64,000 bases of DNA, taken from the NCBI RefSeq assembly GCF_963678635.1, contig NC_087067.1:44555829-44619828 (forward strand), given 5' to 3'. The position numbers and the translations under genes are program-made. The notes beneath the pieces are model-generated. The model was not told where the DNA came from, searched no databases, and saw only the letters and a program-made list of their open reading frames with translations. Position 1 is the first letter of the stretch; each line of letters begins with the position of its first letter. Origin of the DNA: Symsagittifera roscoffensis. Lineage: Eukaryota; Xenacoelomorpha; Acoela; Convolutidae. Below are positions 10,454 to 20,649 of this stretch, piece after piece.

Positions 10454-11773
10454 GTGTATGATAATCCTGAGTACGGGTTATAAAATGTGATGTAACCAAT
10501 TGTCTTTTTGGTAAATCTGTCGTATTTATGTATTACTTCATTTGTTATAAATGGTGGTGGTAGCGATTGAGCTGTTATATTTGGTGGGTTTAATGGGTAA
10601 GGATGTTGAGCAATGTTGTTTAGTTTAACCGTGATTTCAAATTTTAATTGTAGACTATTTTGTTGGAGTATTTGGATGTTATGGTCACGAATGTCTTCGT
10701 GGATATCTTGTCTATATTGTAGTCTATGGAGTGCCCAGTTGTGGAGTCGGTTACTTTCTGGGTGTTGTCCAAATAATGGTGGGGGTGCTGTGAATGTGTT
10801 CCAGTCTAATCTTAAAGGGATATTTGTTGATGATTGTTCTCGATATCTAGCGTCGAGGTTATTTGGGAAATTTAAAGGGAAAGGCGTCGGTGAAATCTGG
10901 CTTATTGATGGTGTTGACGGTAGTGATAATGTTTGTGGTAGTGATGATGATGTTGTTGTATCTGTAGAAATATCTATTGGATCATTTATTAAATTTGGTT
11001 CACCTTGTGTGAATGATTGTGTTGTCCAATATGGTAGTCGTGATGTTTGGTTTGGGGGGTTAAAGAGATTTTCACCTATTTGTTCAGATGTTGGTGTTGA
11101 ACCTAAGTAATCTGAGGGTAGACTTGAGGTGCTACGTTATGAAAGAAGTGTAGGGGTTTCCGGTAATATGCTAATTGGGATTTCCGGAGTACTTGGTGAT
11201 GGGGATTGGGGTATATCAAAATGAACTCGGGGGGTTTGAAAATTTCTATTTCGTCGTGATGTATAATTTGTCTATTTATTTCAACTGTATTTTGGTTTTG
11301 ACTAATATTTCGTATTCTAATTAATTCTTGTGGTAGTGTTGGTTACAATTTATATGTTGGTTCACTTAGAGGTGCCTGTCGCTGAACTGGTTTTAGTGGT
11401 TCAGATAAGCGAGCGTGTCGTTCTTCAAAAGTATATGGGTTATTTTGGAAAGAAATTCGTGTAGATGTTTGGGGGTTTTGGGTAGTTGTAGGTGGTGTCG
11501 GGTTTTCTTGGGATGTTGTCGGTGAAGACTGACTGTGTGATTGTTGGTTAGCAATTTTTGAGGGTTTTTTGATTGATTTCTTTTTTGGTGAAAAAATTTA
11601 TGTTTATTGTAGCATTCTTTTAGAAAAAGAATTAAAAGGATTGTTGCTAAGGCGAATGTTATGATTGCCTTTTTTATACATTTGCATATTGTCAATATGA
11701 GGGATGATAAAAATGTTATAAAAATTACAATTAGAAAAAAAATATCTGTTCTACTAAAAATGGTTCGTATCAT
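10441..11773 (-). pseudogene. Accessory frame c: two membrane segments plus long Pro/Ser/Thr tail
   Basis: The start at 11773 directly follows the stop of frame b (TGAATG). The first 65 or so residues hold two hydrophobic spans (FFLIVIFITFLSSLILTI and AIITFALATILLILFL) separated by a short Cys/Lys loop. A basic stretch and a Pro/Ser/Thr/Gln-rich region follow. From about 11110 to 10441 there is an uninterrupted frame of over 220 codons without any Met, rich in Asn/Pro/Gln, ending LSYTCIF. Its stop overlaps the env start by 13 bases. Two or three frame changes and a stop near 11340 and 11150-11250 break continuity. The plus-strand frame at 10613-11110 is its antisense shadow. Function unknown; a small membrane-anchored accessory protein is the most that can be inferred. 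Confidence 0.5.
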
Positions 11774-12001
11774 TCAAATAATTTTTGGGTTTTCGTACCT
11801 GTGAATATGGTCAATGGCTTGTGAAAGTTGGAGATATATTTCAAATAGGGAGTAGAAAATTTAAAAAATATTGCAAAAAATAATTAAGATTATTACAAAA
11901 GCTTCAAAAGTATCAAAGAGAAATATGAATAAAAGTTTAAGTATTGTTAAAAATTTTATGAAAATGTTGAAAATTATGTTGACTGGTCGAGAGAAGAGCA
12001 T
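11774..12001 (-). pseudogene. Accessory frame b: small hydrophobic protein, about 75 codons
   Basis: The start at 12001 directly abuts the stop of the upstream frame (TAAATG) and its own stop directly abuts the start of frame c (TGAATG). The first 46 codons are almost entirely hydrophobic, with segments IIFNIFIKFLTILKLLFIFL and FVIILIIFCNIF, so one long or two short membrane spans are likely. An in-frame TAA follows codon 46. Beyond it the same frame continues with a polar segment (LQLSQAIDHIHRYENP) to 11774. The tight junctions on both sides are the main argument that it is real. Too short for family recognition. Confidence 0.45.
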
Positions 12002-12222
12002 TTAAAAAATGGCTTCTTGGTCAAATATTTTTTCTTGTTTGGGGCAATTTTCAAGTGTGGTCGAATTATTTATTGTCTTTTTGACAAGTGGGTTGAGTTT
12101 TGTGAAAAGTTGTTGGGGGCGAATTTTAATGGTGTTCGGGAGGTCTTGTTTTACTTTATTTTTATTTGTCAGGTGATCTGGGGTATTTTTGAGATTTTTG
12201 TACTTTAGGCTAAATTAATATG
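12002..12222 (-). pseudogene. Accessory frame a: short polar frame upstream of frame b
   Basis: An open stretch of about 73 codons without a Met ends at TAA (12002-12004), exactly one base before the frame b start. The peptide is Lys/Asn/Pro-rich (for example KIRPQQLFTKLNPLVKKT). It may be the end of a longer frame whose beginning is lost in the repeat-rich region 12225-12620, or an exon. Low complexity limits confidence. The plus-strand frame at 12017-12208 is its mirror. Confidence 0.3.
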
Positions 12223-12622
12223 GTCGTACTTGTACTTTAGGCTAATTTAACTTTTTTGTTTGAGGGGTTTTTGAGGTCTGAATTGGGAAAATATTGTTGA
12301 TCTTTGCGTTATTAGATAAGGGAGGGTTATGATATTATGGTGGTATTTATTTTAGTTGACAAGTTTGAATGGTTTGCTTATTTTTGACCTGGAGGTTGTA
12401 AAGTTATAGTTATAGATATGCCTGGAGTTTAATATCTTTCGTCTAATTGGTTTGTGTTAGAGTTATAGAAGGTGACGGATTGAACTAGAATTTTGAACTA
12501 GAATTTTGAACTAATTTTGAACTAGAATCGCTGCGTGTTTGTCAGCATGTTATTTAGAAAAATGAAAGTTCAAAATGTTTCAGAGGTGTAAATAGTATTA
12601 AATTTTAAAATTAAAGCTGTTT
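12223..12622. other. Pol-to-accessory spacer with short tandem repeat
   Basis: No continuous frame is present. At about 12478-12530 a 12-14-bp word (TTTTGAACTAGAA and variants) is repeated about four times. A second short duplication, TTAGGCTAAATTAATATGG / TTAGGCTAATTTAAC, with GTACTT before each copy, lies near 12200-12250. Confidence 0.45.
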
Positions 12623-14043
12623 TTAAACTAACTTTTTTGTATTGTTTTTGGTTGTAGTTGATTTTTTTTTATTTTGTTTTTTAGGGTGAATGTCATTTTG
12701 TGTATTTATTTCATTTTCCGTATGTGGGTGATTTTGAATACTTTTTAAACCTTTGAAAGAATATAATTGAGTTAGTTCGCGTAGTGCGTATTCTTTCGGG
12801 TAGTAAGGCAAAAGATTGTTTCTGTGTTGAACAATTTCTTTTTGGTCTGAATCGGTGATTTTATATGTTACGTCAGTGGGTTTGGCAGTTATTTGGTATG
12901 GTCCTTTACGAAAGGGTTGTAATTTTTTAGAAATTCCTTTTTGTGTATTAAAATTTGGTATTAAGACAAATGTTCCAATTTTTAATTCGGAGGCTGGTGT
13001 AAAGCGTGAATTTATTTGTTCGTTAATGTTTTGTCTTTGTAACAATTTTTTTGTTACTTTTTGGTAAATTTCGTTGTGTTTTTTATCTCTATTTAAAATC
13101 CATTCGGTGTGTGTACCGGAGGCTAATTTAAGGATTTGTGGGTGATGAAAATGATCTTCATCATGTGTGTGTAAAGGTAGGTTATAACAAATTGAGTCTT
13201 TATTCGGTTGACAATGACCTTGTGCATTTTTATGAGAGTTTGCTGTAAACATAATTGGTTTACGTGGCTTTTGATTAAAAACCATTTCATATGGTGACAT
13301 TCCTAGAGTTGTCCTAATTTGTGAATTATATGCTAAGGGAAATAATTTTAAATCTGCTGACCATTCGGTGTATCTTGTATCATTTCCATTTATGATACAT
13401 CTAAGATATTCTTGTAGTGAACGGTTCATACCTTCGACTAATCGTTTGTCCAAGGTGCATGAGATGTACGCGGTTTGTGCTTAATGTTATATAAATGACA
13501 TAGTGTGATGATTTCGTTATTTATGAATTCTGTACCGTTGCCTGTAACTAAAATTTCGGGTAATCCGAATTTGGCTATCCAGTGTTCATAAAGTGTTGTG
13601 TAAGCGTAATAAGCGTTACAATGTGGTACTGGGTTAAGTGCTACATAATGTGTAAATGCGCCAACAATTACCATAATGTAGGAGTTTCCTTCAGATGATG
13701 GTGAAATTGGTCCTTTTGTATCGAATGAAATACGATGGTTAAAATCTAAACTTTGTCCTTTAAAATCTTGTTTTTGTGCTATTTGTTTTTGATTTGGATA
13801 AGGTTTATTTAGTTGACATACAATACAATCATTGCATAGTACTTTTATCCAAATTGGTGCATTTGGGAAAAAAAAATTTTTATGAAATTTGAATATGTTT
13901 TCTCTGATCCAGAGTGTCCTTCAATGTTTTGTGTATGTGAAATATTAAAAGCTATTAGAATCATACTTAAAGGGAGACAGGGAACTGTAGAATCATTTAA
14001 TTGATATTCTAGAAGGTCTGTGTTTTCATTAATTGTTGTATTA
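12623..14043 (-). pseudogene. pol: Integrase domain of pol, frameshifted, catalytic position altered
   Basis: The integrase inserts the cDNA into host DNA. In order: an HHCC zinc-binding N-terminal region (an H..H pair followed by CNDCIVC, about 13960-13820); the catalytic core with the first Asp in SFDTKGPI (near 13720) and the second acidic position in the word GNGTEF (near 13541); the Glu in LVEGMNR just after the frame change at about 13440; then a conserved C-terminal region with GPYQIT and NNLLPYYPKE (about 12940-12790). Two things disable it. The second acidic position is Gly (codon GGC) where this family has Asp, and one base is missing near 13440, splitting the core. A further frame change lies near 13680. 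Ty3-like order (after RNase H) and the GPY/F-type C terminus support the class. Confidence 0.82.
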
Positions 14044-14631
14044 TTAATTTTTCGGAAATATCGGAGGAGTGTTTTTTTTTCCTAAAATTGTTGTATCTGC
14101 TTTTACGGGCTTAGTTTTGTATTTGTGCCATGATTTTAGTTGTCTAATTACTGGGTCAAGATATTGATACTGTTTTAAGGTATTAATTGTAATTTTATCT
14201 GTTGGGGGGAGAAAAATGTTTTCAATTTCTAATTGAGATAAAGTATTTGTGTCAAGTGGGTCATGGAGGTCAAAAACTTGATTTATTGTGTATTTTGAAT
14301 CATTTGTTTGTGGTCCTGATAAATTTATTTTATCAGTCAAATTTTCTTTTTCAACTAACGGGAAAAGGTCTTTTTTATGCGAGTGGTGTTTTATTCGTTT
14401 TTGTTGGGTGTTATTTTTTATCCATTGTGAGGATGGAATTGGTTTGAAAGTTGATGTTCCATGTAGATCAACTTCGTAGTGGTTATTTTGGCAATCTAAG
14501 TAAAGCGGGAAGTGTTGTAAGTTATTTATCTGTGATTGTTCAATGTCAGTTTTTACTGCATATTTGCATTCTATTCGGGCTGATGTTTCGTTTTCTGCCA
14601 GGTAAAATTTTATATTTTTTGGGTATTTCAA
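14044..14631 (-). pseudogene. pol: Pol linker between RNase H and integrase
   Basis: A 195-codon frame joins RNase H to the integrase zinc region. It is polar and has no enzyme motif in its first two thirds. Towards its end the segment LKQYQYLDPVIRQLKSWHKY resembles the helical region that precedes the integrase zinc finger in Ty3-like polyproteins. It overlaps the RNase H frame by 86 bases in a different register, so an indel is likely near 14550-14630. Confidence 0.65.
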
Positions 14632-15457
14632 CTGTAGTTTTTCGTGTAAGTAATTCAGGTGGTGTATTTCGACTTAATGTATCTGGTAATGCAAGATTCT
14701 TTCCTGCTGTCCAGACTATATGTAAGTTTGGAAATTTCATTAGAATTAATTGAAATCTATAAACTCGGTGATTTGGATTTGACTTCTGTGTAAAGAGAAA
14801 AATGATTGGTTTATGATCTGTGAATAGAACTGTTGGATGTTTTGATCCAAGTATCAGAAATTCATATTCTGTAAGCGTATAAATTATAGCTGTACATTCT
14901 CTCATTAGAGTTGAGAGTCGTAGCTCTGCTTGAGTGAATAATCGGGAATTTGCTGATATAAGGTTCATTCTATTTGTACCATTGTGTGAATGTAGTAATG
15001 CTGCGCCGATGCCAAAATTTGAAGCATCGCACATTGCATAGAATGGTTGATTTGGATCTGGAATTGTGTTTGAAATTTGTTCAGTTAAAAGTTTTTTAAA
15101 TTCTTCAAATCGTGTTTGATGTTCAATATTCCATTCAAAATTATTTTGTTGTCTGAGGATATTATAGAATGGTCTTAAATATAATTGCATTTTATAAACG
15201 TATTTGCTTAAGAAATTTAACATTCCAAGGAATTCTTGGATTTTCTTTTTGTTTGTTGGTGGTTGAAGTTTTTGAATAGCATCAATGCGTGATTTTAATG
15301 GAGTGATTGTCTTTCTTTCTATATTATATCCTAAAAAATTAACTTGTGTTAAAAAGAAGTGTGATTTATTGGGGGCGGCCTTCAGATTTTCATTCTGAAG
15401 TATTTTATGATAGTGTTCTAAAACTATAAACATTTCTTCTTTTGCCTGTGATTGCAT
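14546..15457 (-). pseudogene. pol: RT thumb/connection and RNase H domain of pol
   Basis: The first part continues reverse transcriptase after the frame break at its catalytic box: LKAAPNKSHFF, then VNFLGYNI (the LGY motif), then IQEFLGMLNFLSKYV (thumb). The RNase H domain follows with its acidic residues in MCDASNFGIGAALL (Asp), LMRECTAIIY (Glu), LFTDHKPI (Asp) and ALPDTLSR (Asp). It degrades the RNA strand of the RNA-DNA hybrid. All expected acidic residues are present, so the domain itself looks intact. The frame begins at an internal Met produced by the upstream break, not at a true start. Confidence 0.88.
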
Positions 15458-16490
15458 AAAAAAAGTCTAAATAGGTGATTGCGTTTTTCTTAAGTATTAG
15501 TGGTCTAAAAATTTTGCTCATAAAAGCTGAAAATGCTGCTGGTCCTATGGATATTCCATAGAATAGGCGGTTGAATTCATATTGTTGATTTGCAATAACA
15601 AATTGTGTTAAACGTCGTGATTGTTCATCTAGTGGCATTTGATTGTATGCACTATTCATATCTGCGGTTGTAAAGTATTTTCCGTTTATTTTTGTTAAAA
15701 TAACTTGTATTGGTTCAATAGGCCAATTGCATTTTGATTCGTCTATTAGTGAATTGAGATATCTAGCGTCTAAAACTATTTTTAATGATTCTCCTTTGGC
15801 TAGGATGATAAAAGGGTTAATGAATGTGTTACCTTTTGGTTGTCCTTCTTTGTTTACTGGTGAGATAATTTTGTATTGCTCTAAAATATCGAGTAATCTA
15901 TTTACTTTGTCGTGTAAATGAATTGGTACTTTACTAGCTCTTTGTTTTTTGAAAACTGCATCAAGTTTTAACGGGAGATGTAGTGATGAACTGATTTTCC
16001 CAACATCAAGTTTTGAGGTTGCATAGACTGAGGAATATTTTATTAGCTGTTTGGCTAACTTATCAAATCCGTCTTGTGTTATTTGTGAATGTTGGAAGTT
16101 AAACATTGTTAAAAACTTCTGTTGATCTTCTGTATAGTTGGTTATGTTGAATGTAGGTTTGAAATATGGGGTTTTTGTGAAATAATCTGTGTTTCTTTTT
16201 TCATTACTTATTATATTATTTATGGATAGTTCTTCGTTAAGAATTGTGGATTGACAAATATCTAATAATTGGAGTATATTATTCACGCGATATGCTTGTT
16301 CATGTACGGGTGATATTGTAGCGTTTGTTTTGCAATATCCTAAAAGTCCTAAGGGAAATGTTACTTGATACGGTGTTTTGTTATATACATGTAACGAAAT
16401 GATGTCTGAATTCGTATTTTTCAAATATTTTATAAATGAAGTCGTGATTTTGAAAAACTTATGGATAGGTTTAAACTCAAAGTCTGACAT
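15405..16490 (-). pseudogene. pol: Reverse transcriptase, fingers and palm, broken at the catalytic box
   Basis: This frame holds the N-terminal connector and the RT fingers and palm: KIVLDARYLN, then FTTADMNSAYNQMPL (first catalytic Asp), then FNRLFYGISIGPAAFSAFM, all standard Ty3-like RT motifs. At the second catalytic motif the frame reads TYLDFFYA and then runs off into a wrong register. Two bases are missing relative to the downstream frame, in a seven-T run near 15468, and the second Asp of the box is lost with them. The enzyme as read cannot be full length. Because the break is at a homopolymer, a sequencing indel is an alternative to real decay. Confidence 0.88.
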
Positions 16491-16508
16491 AAAGAGTTGT
16501 TGTTTATT

Positions 16509-17105
16509 TTAACTTTTATCATATTGGTGAACTTGTTTTATTGAAAAGTTATATATAATTCCTGATAGTGGTTTCAGGTGTTTCCGTTGTTGGTTATAAA
16601 TTGGGTAACATTTTGAAAAGAATGGTGGTTGTTTATTTAATCTTTGAAAAAATGTTAGAGCTGTATTTTTTGTTTTTGTGTACTTATCTTTGATTAGCAT
16701 TTTACTATTCAAGATGTTGATTGTTGGTATATATTTCGAGATAAATGGTATGCCAATGATATTGTGTTTAATATCAGTGATATGAAATATTTGTTTAAAT
16801 GGTTTGTTTAGAATTTTAATTTGCTCCATTGTTCTTGTGGGGAGGAGGAATAATTGAACTTTTCCATAATTTACTAAAGTTGATCCTAGTTTACTAGAGG
16901 TTGCAAGAGGCGTTAATTTTGGGTGTAATGTTTTGATTTCATTCCATGTGGGAATGTTAATAATGTTTGATTCTGCTCCTGAATCAATTAAAAAATTAAT
17001 TTCAAGATCTGGTGGTTGAAATTCTTTGTTTCTTGGTTTTTCTAAAAGAAATGGTACTGTCCAAATTTTTGTATTTTTTGGTAAATATGATTTGTGTTTA
17101 GACAT
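16509..17105 (-). pseudogene. pol: Retropepsin-like protease region of pol
   Basis: A 198-codon frame contains the aspartic protease motif INFLIDSGAESNII (Asp-Ser-Gly-Ala, about residue 45) and, some 70 residues later, HNIIGIPFISKY, matching the second conserved hydrophobic-Gly motif of retroviral-type proteases. It cuts the gag-pol polyprotein. The frame overlaps the preceding gag-tail frame by 64 bases and lies in the minus-one register relative to it, a common gag-to-pol arrangement. No classical slippery heptamer is in phase there, so frameshifting versus indel is undecided. A stop and 18 bases separate it from the RT frame in this copy. Confidence 0.8.
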
Positions 17106-17742
17106 TTTCTTTTTTCATTTTCATTGGGTTTATTTACCGTGTTAATTTCGTTTATTTCTTGTGCAGTTTGTGTAGTATTGATGGGTTCAATGTAATAATT
17201 GTGAAGGAGTTCCAATTGATTTTCATATATACGTGATGTAAAAGGTTGTTCATATATAATAGGTTCGTAGTCGTTTTCGACTGCTATCTTATTCATGGAA
17301 ATAGTGTTTTCTGTATCATTTTCTGTGTCTGATGATCCACAGTTTATTTGATTTAGTTGTAGTTCGTTATTTTCTGTGTCATCAATACCTGGGGGGTCTG
17401 ATGTTGTTTCTTCATTTGATTGTACTTGATTAATATGTCTTTGTTGTTTGGGTGTACTAATTCTGTAGCGATGTTTAGAATTATTATAATGGTTATTATT
17501 TCTATGTGGTGATTGAGAATAATTTCTGTATCGATTATTATAACTTGAATTTCGATTTTGTGAATTATTTCGTGATCTGTTTTGATAGTTGTCGTTTGAT
17601 CTGTGATAGTTTGATCTGTTATATGAGTTATTTCTTGATTGTTTGGGTAATTTTGATTTCGATTGTTCGAATAACTTCTGTTTCGATTATTTGAATAGTT
17701 TCTATTTCTGTTATATGATGAGTTTCGTGATTGATTATTGGA
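17042..17742 (-). pseudogene. gag: Gag C-terminal Arg/Asn/Ser-rich tail
   Basis: Downstream of the zinc knuckle the frames are dominated by Asn, Arg, Ser, Tyr and Gln repeats, typical of an RNA-binding, disordered nucleocapsid tail. They then become acidic and polar (VENDYEPIIYEQPF) before the overlap with protease at 17105. Continuity requires at least two register changes between 17742 and 17296. Confidence 0.6.
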
Positions 17743-18180
17743 TTAATTTTTATTTCTTGGGTTTGATTGGGAATTGGATCTAGAAACAACTTGTGTTGCA
17801 TTTGAGTTTGATCTCGTATAGTTATTTCGACTATTTGATCGATTATAATGGTTTTGTGAAGAATTTTGTGTATTTCTTCGTTCTGATGATCTTCCTCTAT
17901 AACTAAAGTTAAATGGTGATTGATTCCTTGTGTAATTGGGGTTGTTGGGATGTCGTTTTCCTGAACTGTTATTACTATATATATGTTTGTTTGGTAGATT
18001 TTGATCTTTTTTCATATATTGATAGAATGATTTGTTTGGTTCTTTATACTTTTGAGGTTTGTTCTGGTTATCTTGTTGTTTTTGTCTACATTCAGAAATA
18101 CTATGTCCGTATCGTCGGCAATAATTACACCATTTTTTGAAAGATGGTTTGCATTTAAAATTTGGGTGTTTTTCATAAAT
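17743..18180 (-). pseudogene. gag: Gag nucleocapsid with CCHC zinc knuckle
   Basis: Translation at about 18130-18085 gives WCNYCRRYGHSISEC, a Cys-X2-Cys-X4-His-X4-Cys knuckle, which binds the genomic RNA. It sits in the minus-one register relative to the capsid frame, whose 3' end is a run of nine A (plus-strand T run at 18198-18206). From 18015 to 17743 the frame continues as an Asn/Arg/Ser-rich basic segment. The register change at the A9 run is either a minus-one slip site or a one-base indel. Confidence 0.8.
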
Positions 18181-18182
18181 AT

Positions 18183-19013
18183 TTAGTATTTCAGTGATTT
18201 TTTTTTAACTAGGTCTGTATCTGATTCCTGTATGTTTTTGATACGTGTAGTGCTTGTTTCGATTCGATTAACATATTGTAGTTTTAGATTTTCTGTTTCT
18301 TCAAAATCCATTGTGATTTCTGCTTGTTCAAATTTATCTACTATTTTTCGAAAATCTAAATCTGGCTCTCGAGTTGAAGAAGGATGAGATGCTCTCTTTT
18401 TTATTGCTATTTTCCTTAAATGAGGTGTTAAAGTCATCATTAAAATTTCTGTCATTTTTGTGTTTTTATAGTCATGTGTATTAGGTGAATATGCTTTTCG
18501 AACTAGTGTTTCGATACGTACAGCTAATTAATTGATGGTTTCCTTTGGTAATCTGCAAATTTCATTACATAAAACTTTTTGGTGTTGTTTTTTTCTTTCG
18601 GAGTCAAACATTTTTGAAAATTCTTGTGTAAATCTTTTCCAGTCTGATTTTATTTCTATAGGTAGAACTGAAAACCATTTTTGAGCTGCGCCATCTAAAG
18701 TTGTTTGTATCAACGCTGTGCGTCGATGTATCCAATTTTGATGTAGTGGTGTATTAATTGGTTCAGGTCCTATATTTAAAATTAAATTTGCTGTTACTGC
18801 ATTTAAATAATCTTCTACGGAATATTCAGGGTCTGTTCCTGTGAATACCATTAGTGGTTTATTTGATGTTTTTGATGATCCACCCATAAGGTATGGATTC
18901 ATTGTCATCTGTAGTAATTCTGCGGCATTTGGCTTTTGTGAAAAATTTGAAAGTTGATTTTTTGTTATTTCGTGTTGTTGAAGGTAATATGGGAGTGGTA
19001 TTTCATTTTGCAT
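18183..19013 (-). pseudogene. gag: Gag capsid domain, interrupted by one in-frame stop
   Basis: The frame from 19013 carries a Ty3-type gag capsid signature: LMVFTGTDPEYSVEDYLNAV, then RRTALIQTTLDGAAQKWFS, then DWKRFTQEFSKMF. This builds the virus-like particle core. At 18528-18530 there is a TAA, after which the same register continues without loss (helix-rich, ending near 18183). One stop codon is therefore the only interruption inside the capsid. The frame ends at the A9 run that leads to the nucleocapsid register. The capsid body looks complete compared with related gags. Confidence 0.82.
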
Positions 19014-19857
19014 TTGAGTTGGTTGAGTGTGTAATCATTGGGTTTTGTGGTTGAATTGGTTGAAAAGATTGTGTATTAGTTGGATTTTGCATTTGTATTG
19101 GTTGTTGATTTCGTGTATCTGTTGGATTTGAAGAAAAATTCTATTATTTGTATAAGGTTTTTGCGCTCCTTGTCCGCGATATTCTTGGGTATACGGTGCA
19201 AAAATATCTGGTTGTAAATAATCATCATCAGATGATAAGTAATCCGTATGATGAGGTGCTTGCTTTTTATTTTTATTTTGTTAAAAGAATGGGTAATTTT
19301 CACTACGATCCTGTGGAGGATGTGAATTAGTTCGAAAATTTACTGAGTTGGTTGTTGTCATTGGGTTATCCCAATAGTGAGAACATACATGATTATTATT
19401 AGTTTTTCGTGGGGGATTGTTTGTTTTTGATGAATGTGCATAATTATAATTGTTCTGCAAAAGTGTTTCTTGTGAACGTTCTTCGTGTTTTTGACGGTAC
19501 TGTCGTAAGTCTATATGTTTGGTAATCGTAAGTCGTAAGTAAATATGTTTTGGAGCAACCGAAGGTTTAACGGTTGATTGTAAGGTTACTTGTGCCAGTG
19601 AAATTGTTTGTATTTTTTGGTGTTGTTAAATTTGGATGTATCGGTGAAATACTTTGTTGTGTAGTTATTGTTGTTTGGACGATTTCTTCATTTATGAAGT
19701 GTGATGGTGTTTGGATATCTTGTTGTGTAAGATTCCTAGTTCCATTAAGGTTTTCATTGTGTATGACGGTCGAATTTAAACTGTTATTTCGCGTATCAGG
19801 TAAAAATGTATTGTAGTTTAATGGTGTTGCATCAATGGTCAGTGGTACTACTTTCAC
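19014..19857 (-). pseudogene. gag: Gag N-terminal Ser/Thr/Asn-rich linker
   Basis: A frame from 19857 to 19567 is rich in Thr, Asn and Ser. Between 19566 and 19014 further open pieces in other registers include acidic and Gln/Asn-rich runs (for example SDDDYLQPDIFAPY) leading into the capsid frame. It looks like a disordered spacer between ORF1 and capsid. Several stops and shifts are present. The plus-strand frame at 19574-19816 is its antisense shadow. Confidence 0.5.
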
Positions 19858-19889
19858 ATAATCTCTTTGATAAGATATTGTACTTATTG

Positions 19890-20649
19890 CTTGACTTGAG
19901 ATTGATTGTGGGATATTTATAATTGCATAATGAGACCATTCAGGGATGACCGTTCTGTGATGGCAGTATCATCTTTTGGATTTTGAGGTCTGAAATTTTT
20001 TCTTGCTTGTGAAATTAAGTCTATACTATGTGTGAAATAATCTATTATAAACCATGCCAAAATTTTTTGTAAGTCATGTTTTGTGTGTTGTGAAACCTCG
20101 TTTTTAGTGAAATTTTCTTTGATTATATGTAGAAAAATTGAAAATAGTGTGATTTCATGTCGTACTTTTGGTATGTTTGGATGTTTCGGTTGGTGAGATA
20201 CTTTGAAATTCAGTTTTTTCTAATATTGAAATATAGCTATATATTATTGCAAAGACTTCGTTAGTAAATATGGAGTTTGCTCTTTGTGAGTTATGATAAT
20301 GTATGCTTTTAATATATTCTAAGAATACTTTTGAAAATTCTAAATCAAGATCGTCTGTTTGAATTACATATTTACGATGATTCGGATTTGGTGTGCTGAA
20401 TTCTATGGTGTAGATTCCGTATTGTTGTGTTAAATTACATATATTTTTCAGATAATGTTCAATAATTTGTCTTTTGATTTTTACATCTGGGAATTCTGCT
20501 TTGCATGGGCTGATTCCGGGTTCAAACAAATTTAGGAGTAAATTCTTGCAAAAGTCATGCTGCCCTCTATTATCGGGTGCATCTATGAGGAAGGGGTAAA
20601 CCTCTTCGTCATCTGGACTATCGTCACTTTGAGTATGGCTGTGGCTCAT
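19890..20649 (-). pseudogene. ORF1: conserved frame upstream of capsid, possible matrix-like protein
   Basis: The frame starting at 20649 (MSHSHTQSDDSPDDEE) is about 250 codons long if one register change near 20170 is allowed. Element 2 carries an intact relative at 29000-29587 with matching words: FPDVKIKRQIIEHYLK here against FPEVKIKRQIIDHYLK there, and QRANSIFTNEVF against QRANSIFTNDVF. The N terminus is acidic and the middle is alpha/beta-like with no catalytic motif. Its place before capsid suggests the N-terminal (matrix-like) part of gag, but I do not recognise a family. ORF0 overlaps its start. Confidence 0.6.

Noticed and set aside
10613-11110. Plus-strand 165-codon frame
   Set aside because: It is antisense to the Met-less coding frame of element 1 on the minus strand; its Ser/Gly/Val/Cys-rich translation has no domain.
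17042-17105. Classical minus-one slippery heptamer at the gag-protease overlap
   Set aside because: The A-rich word there is not in the phase required for tandem slippage, so only the register relation is reported.
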